A stretch of 64,000 nt of DNA, from contig OY821518.1 of assembly GCA_963682025.1 (NCBI GenBank), forward strand, positions 148,669,442 to 148,733,441, written 5' to 3'. The stretch is from Cordilura impudica (taxonomy: Eukaryota > Arthropoda > Insecta > Diptera > Scathophagidae). Below are positions 55,890 through 64,000 of this stretch, piece by piece. A program made the position numbers and the translations under genes. A model generated the notes under the pieces. It worked only from the letters and a program-made list of their open reading frames with translations, was not told where the DNA came from and made no database searches. The stretch's first letter is position 1. Each line of letters begins with the position of its first letter.

Positions 55890-58800
55890 TTATACCCTCC
55901 ACTCCAGTGTGCAGAGGGAATATATAAGTTTGTCATTCCGTTTGTTATAATTAGAAAAAAAATTTTGGACCCCATAAAATTTATATATTTGTGATCCTTA
56001 TAACAACCGGAGTTGATATAGCGATGTCCGTCTGTCCGTCTGTCCGTCTGTCCGTCTGTGGAAATCACGATGACGGCATCAATCGGGCAGCTAGGGTGCT
56101 CGTTGGCATAAAAAATGATTCACTAACATCCTGAAAAGTTTGCTATTTAAATCGTCCAAATCGGTCGATTAGGGCCCGAGATTTGAATGAAGAACTAAAA
56201 AAAGTCTTGAAAAAAAATAATTTTCTATGTTGTTCTTGTCATGATCACGCCCTCAATAGTGCAGCTACAGTGATCATTTTTAGTGAGAATGATTCACCAA
56301 ATTCATTGGAAGATTTCTACTTCAAAAATCATTAAAATCGGTGGAACAGGTCCAGGGAAATCTCTGAAAAAGTAAAAAAAAAATAAAAAACATGATATTT
56401 CTATATTGTTCTCGTTGTTATTCTAAATGTTGCATTGTTTTCATAGCTGGACTTGTTGTTTTTGTGGTCGTTATGGTAATAATATAACAAAAACAAACCC
56501 TTTGTACATTTTTTTATCAACTCTGGTAGAACAATTTAAAAGTTTCCATTGTTTTGGCATCACTAAAAAAATATGTTAGATCATTTCCGTCATTGCCACG
56601 AGCCTGCTTGCAAAATTTCAGATCGATTGGGTCACGGGAAAGTGGTTAAAATCGATCCAAAATTTTTTCGACAAGAAGACACGAGTTAATATAAACGGAG
56701 TAAAAATTCACCAACATCTAAAGCAAATAATGCTAAAATACCTAGTTGTTAATAAAAAAAACAATTGGGCAATTCACAATGGGTAATGTATCGTTGTATC
56801 TGTTGTATCTTGTATCACTTTACAATAGTGTAAAATTGTTGTTGGTAATTTTCACTGAAAAATCTGATACACGATCCAACTTCATTTGCTATGTTTAGTA
56901 AATGTTGTATATTGTATCATAACATATCAGTTCCAAGTGAATGCAAAGTTTTTATGAAAAAGAAAAAACAAATTCATAGAATTTTATCAGCATAAATAAT
57001 TATAAAATAAAATATGGCAAATAACGCAAATACATCGATAAGTTTATTTATATAAAAATTAATGTTTATATTTTTTTAGTATGTATTTTCTTTTTCAGTA
57101 CCAACCAAAACATTTAACATTTTTTTTTTCATTATAAATTAAAATGCAAGAGGTACGTAACTAAAACTCCAGGGTATATCTCACGACCAAAAAGCAAACA
57201 CTGACAAGTGTTTTCTCTTATACAAAATAGCAGAAGCGACGAAGCGATCTTTCCTCGTTGGATCGAAAATTACTAAAGAAAGCGTTTTACAATATGAAAA
57301 TACAACTGAGTGTTCACAACAAATGATTGTATTGTGTATTTCAATACAACATACAATATACAACACCTGTTGTGAATTGCCCAAATGTAAATTTAGCAAA
57401 AAAATTTATGTATTAATTTATTTAAAGAGAAAAACGCAAACATAACGTTTGATGTTGTATTTTTTGTGTGTAATATTTAAATATACATACATACACATAT
57501 TAAATAATACAAATAATATACATATATTATATATATGTATGTATGTATGTATATTCATAGTAACTGCATGTTAGAAATAAATCGGTTATTTTATTTACAT
57601 AAAATTCTGCAGTATTTTGTTGTGGGGAAAATACATTTCTTTTGCATTAACAGAGTGTCACTTCATTTTGCTCAGCGTGACTATGCCACAGTACATGGCG
57701 CCATAATTTTTGTTTGTTCTAATTAGCTTTGCAATAGTTATTTCTATTTTAACATGAATGTTAATATTTTCAACTAGATATCATACAGAACAATGTTAAG
57801 AGTATACACGGGCTGGTCTTTTATTTCATACGTTTTTTCATTATTCTTTTACAAATATGAACATAAGTTTGGCATATTAACTTTTTGTTGTCTTTACAAA
57901 ATAGAGTTACCGAGTTCGTCAATGAGTTTTTTGCTTACAAAACAGTTCTACATAGTTATATAGAAATATTATTCTGCTTTACCTATAAAATATCTGATTG
58001 CGATTACATCTAATTTTTAAAAATTGTTTATAATTAATAAAGCATTATTATTCACATAAATACAAAATTTCACTTTTTAAATTTTCCATTCAAATTTAAG
58101 AAAATACAATTATAATAAAAACGGAAAATAAAATTTCCAATTATAAATTAGAAAATATTAATTGAATTTCAGAAAATCATATCAAAACGTCGGAAATAAT
58201 AATTTTAAATTTAGAAATATGTTTACATTTAAAAATGTTTACATTTAAAAAAAATATTGCCATTCAGGAGATATTAATAACTTTTCAGTACCGCGATTCA
58301 GTAACTTCTTTTAACGATAGTCGAATCGTAAAAAAAAAAGAAAATTGCAAAATTATCAGTAAAATTTTTAAACGATATTCGCTATTGTTAAAGTCAGCTG
58401 TTGTTGTTATCAAAGAAAACCATTTTTGTGTTGTTTATTCAATCAATAAAAACTTAAATTTTTAGGTTGAAATGTCGTCATACATAAATAAAAATCATGA
58501 AATAGTGAAAATATTTTGCTTTAATTAAAAAACTTTTTTATATAAATAAAAAAATTAAATTCATTATTTCATTTTCAAATAAATAAACAGAAATATTAGT
58601 AAAAAAAATAAAGATATTAAACATAAACATAAAATCATCCTGTCAAACACGAAGTAATTTGTTTTTTTCTATTCTTTGTGTTTTTCGCTTATTTTGACAG
58701 AGATGCCACTTCTTTACAATTTAAATAATTAGAAAAACAGATTTGTCGATATTAATTTAAATTCAATGAATTTAAGAAAACCTCAAATGATATTTAAGAA

Positions 58801-59528
58801 TTGCTAACATAAAAATTGTTACATAAGTAAACGTAATTTTATGAGAATGTTATTTTTTATATATAAATTTTCACAATTTTTTTTGGATGAAAATTTGAAG
58901 TTTTTCAGAAAATAAAGATAACATTAAATTATTTTATTTAAAATGTTTGGGACTTTTCGTTTTTTGCGTTTTTCATCCCTAATTTGATTATTTATTATTA
59001 TAAATTTATTCTCTATGTTTTCAAAATATGGCAATATTTAAAAAAAAGTTGAGAGAGCTTTTTTTTTGGTTATTATTTTGTTACTCCATCCGACCTATAT
59101 GGCCACAATGAAGAAATATTTGGCCAGTTAAAAGAAGCTATACAGCCATCTCCAATTAGCACGATTTAATGCATATAGCCACTCTACACAACCATTACCT
59201 TTGCAATGGAGGTTAGGGCGAGCTATTTAATTAGCAAAAACTAAATTAAACGAGAAGTTATGTCATATAACCGGAAACGCATGCATATAGGTATATAACC
59301 TAAATGCATGGCGATCAGCAACCGCGATGACCAAAAAGCAAACACCGAAATAAATCCGAATAGAAAAGACGAAAACCAACCCAAAGAATTTTCTTTAATA
59401 ATTTGGCATTACGTTTAACAAATTGTTTACTTTTTCCAATATTTTGTTTACATTTATTATCAATACTCAAACCGAGGTGGAGGGTATCAAAGATTCGGCA
59501 CAGCCGAATTTAACACTCTTACTTGTTT
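55890..59528 (+). mobile_element. INE-1/Helentron-like composite unit, copy 2
   Basis: Same termini as copy 1 (TTATACCCTCCACTCC ... hairpin ... TTACTTGTTT) and high identity throughout, including a 72-codon frame identical in both. It lacks the 575-bp Harbinger-like MITE and has an extra ~725 bp (58561-59285) absent from copy 1. Starts about 450 bases upstream of the cecropin TATA box. Confidence 0.78.
56765..57384. mobile_element. Nested TIR element (TTGGGCAATTCACAA ends), copy 2
   Basis: Same element and same internal position as 16279-16894. Confidence 0.6.
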
Positions 59529-59532
59529 ATTG

Positions 59533-59760
59533 TTATACCCTACACCACTCTGTGGTAAGGTTATGATGAGTTTGTGTTGAGCTACTGATAGTAACTACTA
59601 AAATTTCTTGACCTAGACCTACCTTTAATATCCTGATGGACTCAGATTCACATTCTAAGTCGATATAGGTCTGTAAGTATCTTCGATGTAAGCTTAAGGC
59701 GATCGCTATTGAAATTAAGCATTTACCAAGGAACCATAAATTTGTATAGCCCCCTTAATT
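59533..59760 (+). mobile_element. INE-like element, second subfamily, decayed 5' part
   Basis: TTATACCCTACACCACTCTG, AGTAACTACTAAAATTTCTT, CTAGACCTACC and GCTATTGAAATTAAGC parallel 37278-37580. The GTCCG microsatellite has been lost. Confidence 0.55.
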
Positions 59761-59880
59761 GGGCTTAAATTACCTTTAGTCCTAATTAATCATACATATC
59801 TTAGGCATATTTAGTTTATATGTATTTAGTAAGAGTTGTCGGCCTCCACATAAACAAACCCACAACTAAAGGCCTGCTTA

Positions 59881-60441
59881 CCCCCCTATCTCACATCACA
59901 CTGCAATTGTAAAATCGTTGTGTACGTATTATAAACAAAAAATTGTTCGAATTAGTCGAATCCATCGCCATTAACTTTTATGCTCACACATCTGACTGCA
60001 ATCTCATTTTTAAAATGTTGTCGAAGCGTAAACTTGAAAAAATTTGTTTACTTCTCTCTCTTAATTTTTTTAAATAGAGTTACCGAGTTTATTATACAGG
60101 CACATGTTTGAGGGAAAATGTTTACATTTATTGTTATTAGTATTATTTTAATAATAGTTAATAATATTTATGTTCTATAATTAACAAACTTGCGTTTTTA
60201 TATGCGCATTTCAAGAAATAAATCATAATAATAGAAATAAATCATAATAACAAGTTAAAACTTCAATTACAATTTTGCAGAATCCAGTAAATTTGCATTA
60301 AATTTATAACAGGGTAACATTAATCATCGTTAGTGGCAGCCACTACTCGCACGAAAAATTTTGGGCCATTAGTGTGACCACTGCGGAAAATGTGAGTGTA
60401 TTGAGTTTTTCGAACTTGCAGTGTGATGTGAGATAGCTGGG
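59881..60441. mobile_element. Harbinger-like MITE, copy 2 (inverted)
   Basis: Ends CCCCCC...TATCTCACATCACACTG and inverted CAGTGTGATGTGAGATA...GGG, flanked by TTA at 59878-59880 and 60442-60444. The interior is the reverse complement of 17385-17959 with moderate divergence. Confidence 0.85.
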
Positions 60442-60444
60442 TTA

Positions 60445-61257
60445 AGGCCAGTTTACAATATCATACTTTATAATACGACCTATCAAAAAGTCGAGTATTA
60501 TGAAAAACTCGTATCATGTAAAAAGCTTATGTTATGAAATTGACAGTCTGTAGGATTTTATTTTCGAAGTCCGATGGTTTTAGAAAGATTCCTAAAAACT
60601 TGTCATTTTTATTGGTAATATTAAAAAAAGGTAAAAAAAACCAAGAAAGTGGAAATAAAATAAAAATTGCAAAATAAATTTGTTTGTTATTCTAAACAGC
60701 CGTTTTCATAAGACTTGAGTGTGATGATGTAAAGTATGCATAAATAATGTCGGTACGACTTTATAACAGTCCGATGAATTTCATCGGACTTTTATTTCGA
60801 AAAATCATACGACTGAAGGCCCATTTACACGATACCACTCAGTCGTATGATTTTTCGAAATAAAAATCCGATGAAATTCATCTGACTGTCATAAAGTCGT
60901 ACCGACATTATTTCTGCATACTTAGGCCATTTACACCATCACACTCAAGTCTTATAAAAACGGCTGTTTAGAATAACAAGCAAATCTATTTTGAAATTTA
61001 AATTTTATTTACACTTTCTTTGTTTTTGTTTACCTTTTTTTTTTTTTTAATATTACCAAAGAAACGACTCTGGTCCGATGAAAATGGCAAGTTTTTAGAA
61101 ATGTTTCTAAAACCATCGGACTTCGAAAATAAAATCCTACAGACTGTCAATTTCATAACATAAGCTTTTTACATGATACGACTTTTTCATAATACCCGAC
61201 TTTTAGACAGGTCGGATTACAAAGTGTGATAGTGTAAACTGGCCTTGAGTGGTATCG
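60445..61257. mobile_element. Large foldback element, ~390-bp arms
   Basis: AGGCCAGTTTACAATATCAT on the left is mirrored by ATAGTGTAAACTGGCCT on the right. The arms align inward through AAGCTTATGTTATGAAATTG, CCGTTTTCATAAGACTTGAG and GTCGGTACGACTTTATAA to a short centre near 60820-60845. Smaller palindromes are nested, such as AGTCCGATG/CATCGGACT. Non-coding. It starts directly at the TTA flank of the preceding MITE. Confidence 0.85.
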
Positions 61258-61324
61258 TGGTATTGAGCCTTTAACCGAGTTAAACGTTGTATGAAAGCAA
61301 CCAACCTGTTCAAAATATAAATTT

Positions 61325-62285
61325 GCTATGCAATTTCTAAGAAAAGGTTATTTTTTAAGAAATTTACTTTTTTAAGAAAATTTACTTTTTTAAGTAAAGG
61401 TACTTTTTTAAAATAAATTATAATTTAAAAAAAATTAAATATTAGAAAATATACTTTTAAAAAATGGAACTATTTTAAAAGGGTACTTATAAAGAATACG
61501 TTTTTAAAAAAAGGTACTTTTTTAAAAAATATACTTTTAAAATATACTTTTTAATAAAAGTTAATTTTGTAAGAAAAGGGACTTTTTTTAAAAAAGGTTC
61601 TTTTAAAAAAATACTTTTTGAAGAGAAGTAAATTTTTTGAAAAAAAATTTCCGTTTTTTAAAAAGGGACTTTTTAAACAAAATTTTATTTTTTAAGAAAA
61701 TATTTTTTAATAAAATATTTTTTAATATATTTTTTTTAATAATATTTTTTAAGAAAATAAAATTTTATATTTTTTTTTTATTTTTTAAGAAAATAAAATT
61801 TTTTAAGAAAATAAAATTTTTTAAGAAAAATTTTTTTTAAAGTAAAAAAGGTACTATTTTAAAAAATTTTCCTTTTTCAAAAAATTTACTTTTTTAGAAA
61901 CAGGTAGTTTTTTGAGATAAGGTACTTTTATCAAAAAAAATTTAAAAAACAGTATTTTTTAAGATACTATTTTAAGAAAGTGCACTTTTTCAAAAAATTA
62001 CTTTTTTTTTTGGAATAAGGTACCTTTTTAAGAAAAGTTAACTTTTAAGAAAAAGTACTTTTTCAAAAAAGCTACGTTTAAAAAAACGCTTTTAAAAAAA
62101 AGATACTTTGTCAAAAACCTACTTTTTACCAAATTCCAGTTCCAAAAAAAGACTCTTCTTAAAGAAAACATAATTTTAAAGAAAAAGTAATTTTTGAAGA
62201 GAGGGTAAATTTTTGTAAAGTACTTTTTTGAGGAAAGGTGTTTTTTATACAAAGGTGCTTTTTTAAGGAAATGTATTCTCCTAAC
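61325..62285. repeat. Degenerate TACTTTTTTAAGAAA minisatellite, ~950 bp
   Basis: Dozens of imperfect 18-25-bp units combining TACTTTTTTAA with AAGAAAAGG. K/F-rich reading frames on both strands are by-products of the repeat. Confidence 0.85.
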
Positions 62286-62344
62286 AAAATGACTATATAA
62301 ATTTTCTTTCATGTAGGGATTTTCTTTATTAAAAAATAAAAAAA

Positions 62345-62735
62345 TATTTGGCAATACTTGCTTAAGTTAATGTGACACCTGCTACAACTACAACGACTAC
62401 AAGAATAAGAACAATTACAAAATACATATAACATATACACACATTGAAAAGTTTCTTCCTATTTTCATTCATATCTTGTGACCCATTGGACCGAATTTGA
62501 CGATTTTATACAGCAACTCCTCTGAGATGTTAGTAAACAATGTTATGTAAAAACGAAGAGTATAGCTTAGTTATTGAGGATGTGATCGTAATTTCCACAG
62601 ACAGACGGACAGGTGGTCATCGCTAAAACAACTTTTCTTGTTATAAGTACCAAGATGCAATGGATTACAAACAGAACGGCAAGCTGATATACATATATAT
62701 ACCCTCTACACAGTGGTATGGAGTGTATAAAAATA
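62345..62735 (-). mobile_element. INE-like element, same subfamily as 53217-53665
   Basis: GGCAATACTTGCTTAAG, CAGCAACTCCTCTGAGATGT, TTTCCACAGACAGACGGACA and TATATATACCCTCTACACAG in the same order; the 5' TATACCC end is at ~62730. Confidence 0.7.
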
Positions 62736-63085
62736 AAATAAAGTTTCAATAAAATCAAGTAAGATAAATATAAGTATCCAATTTTGTTGAGGTCGGATAT
62801 AGAAAATAAGCATAAATCAAATTTAAATGGCATTGTTTTAAATTTGTGGACTTCAGATATGATGCTATTTTTACAAACGAAACAGTCGACCAATCACTGG
62901 CTTGTAGTTTGAGTGCAAGATTTTAAATGGATACATAGACACTCAAACAGACGGACGGACGAACGGACGAACAGAAGAACTTATGTCGCTAAGTCGACTT
63001 AAAAAATTATTTTAGAAATAGAATTTATATTAGGAATAAGATAATTGATATTTTAAACAGAAAATCTGATATATATGTATATATA
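62736..63085. other. Non-coding DNA with (GGAC)n patch
   Basis: A degenerate ACAGACGGACGGACGAACGG run at 62949-62975 is likely the core of another decayed INE-like element. Confidence 0.45.
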
Positions 63086-63478
63086 TCGCACCTGTACCTC
63101 AAAAGTGAGTCAACTCAAAATTTACAAATTTTCAGTAGAGGCAAAAAACGTTTTTTCTTTTTAATATTTACTATAAAATTTAAAAACAGTTGTTTCATTG
63201 TAAAGAATTGCGAATAATAAATATACAACAGTAGTTGTTTTTGCGATTTTTTCAGTGATCATTAAAAATAACAAGTTTTTTGGGTGGAACTCAAAATATG
63301 TCTTTTTAGTTGATTCTAACTACTCTTATAACAACTGTATTTTTTTTTTTTTGCGAAAGATTAGAAAAATCGATTTAAGATTTTTACAGTGGATAGATAT
63401 GACCACTGTGTATCGTTTTCTTGCAAAAAGTGAAAATTGAAAAATTTTGAGTTGACTTACTTAAGAGGACATGTGCGA
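63086..63478. mobile_element. 393-bp MITE with ~38-bp TIRs
   Basis: The left end TCGCACCTGTACCTCAAAAG is mirrored by the right end (inverted TCGCACATGTCCTCTTAAG), and both continue through GTCAACTCAAAATTT. It is flanked by TATATA on both sides, so a TA (Tc1/mariner-type) or longer AT duplication. Non-coding. Confidence 0.75.
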
Positions 63479-63730
63479 TATATAAATCGTATTCCAAAGA
63501 TTAAAAGTTTAAATTGCTAAAAAGTTCTAAGTACATTAATTTTAAAAATTGTTCTAAAAAATATCCGTTGAGAAGAAGCTTATCATGGCATTCAAAGGAC
63601 TAGTTTAAATACACTTAATAGGATCAAGAACTGCTTCAATTTCACTTCTTTGATTGCTAGATTAGCTTTAAAATTACTTGCGAACGTTTTATTATCACAT
63701 ATATTTGACAAATCTTATATATTAGTATAA

Positions 63731-64000
63731 TATTAAATTTTATAACGGCGAACGTTAAGATTCGGTACAGACTCGACAAATTATCCTAATGAAATTAATG
63801 AAATTAAAATAAAGCCCTACATATTATGGCCGCAATGATTGATTGTTGTATTTTAAGTTCAGAATGATAAAAAAAAGGACACTTCAAATTTTTTGTATAA
63901 CTTTATTTGATTATTTATAATACATTAAAAACAGAGTTTTTGTAATAAATAGCTATTTTAAAATATAATACGAGAATGATTAAACTAAGTCTACAAACTA
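63731..64000 (-). other. 3' flank/UTR of a second cecropin-type gene (coding part outside window)
   Basis: 63735-63815 aligns with the region just past the cecropin stop (54895-54970): AAATTTTATAACGGCGAAC versus AAATTTTATTACGACGAAC, GGTACAGACTCGACAA versus CTTACAGGTTCGACAA, and AAAATAAAGCC in both. Homology resumes at ~63953 (CTATTTTAAAATATAA versus CTATTTTAAGTATAAA) and runs to the window end, a point equivalent to about 15 bases before the cecropin stop codon. A same-strand paralogue is therefore expected just beyond 64000. A ~145-base stretch between the blocks replaces 27 bases in the first gene and contains another AATAAA (63902-63907 region). Confidence 0.72.

Noticed and set aside
61637..62354. 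K/F-rich frames on both strands
   Set aside because: By-products of the TACTTTTTTAAGAAA minisatellite.
1..64000. Search for rRNA, tRNA and canonical snRNA genes
   Set aside because: None recognised by eye; a tRNA scan was not possible here.

Overview
The window is AT-rich eukaryotic DNA, best read as an insect and specifically a calyptrate-type fly. The evidence is one intact two-exon cecropin gene (55064-55323, minus strand) whose predicted product closely resembles fly cecropin A/sarcotoxin I. It has a 68-base GT-AG intron and a plausible immune promoter (TATA box, kB-like and GATA motifs). There are no rRNA, tRNA, CRISPR or prokaryote-type operons. A run of 200 N at 11940-12139 is an assembly gap. 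Species cannot be fixed from the sequence.

Almost everything else recognisable is transposable-element debris, much of it nested. 0.4-4.5 kb: minus-strand Ty3/gypsy-type retroelement remnant (gag with two CCHC knuckles, protease, RT, RNase H, integrase), abutting a Jockey-type LINE (4.5-6.6 kb) that is split by an element made of ~117-bp tandem units. 8.6-10.4 kb: an element with diverged terminal inverted repeats. 10.7-11.9 kb: a (TTTTTAA)n array ending at the gap. 12-19 kb: INE-1/Helentron-like material, including a 3.46-kb unit that recurs at 55.9-59.5 kb with homology ending at the element termini. 23.4-26.1 kb: a DNA transposon with ~560-bp inverted repeats and a nearly intact but broken transposase-like gene of a family I cannot place. 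28-36 kb: a Helitron miniature, a Jockey-like LINE, a TTA-flanked MITE, and a Tc1/Tc3 transposase pseudogene interrupted by a second Helitron miniature. 38.9-41.4 kb: a 5'-truncated LINE. 43-46 kb: fragments of RTE-like LINE, a transposon N-terminus and a mariner-type transposase. 46.5-51.1 kb: a long Jockey-clade LINE interrupted by a third Helitron miniature. 51-55 kb: LINE scraps and INE-like elements. 59.5-63.5 kb: a Harbinger-like MITE, a large foldback element, a minisatellite and a 393-bp MITE.

The cecropin gene is the only host protein gene I can support. The last ~270 bases match its 3' untranslated and downstream sequence, so a second cecropin in the same orientation probably starts its coding region just beyond the right edge: the window appears to sit inside a cecropin cluster expanded by and filled with transposons. 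The most informative sites are those where an element can be removed on paper and an older sequence reappears: two Helitron miniatures, one Harbinger-like MITE with a true empty site, and the paired 3.5-kb composite units.
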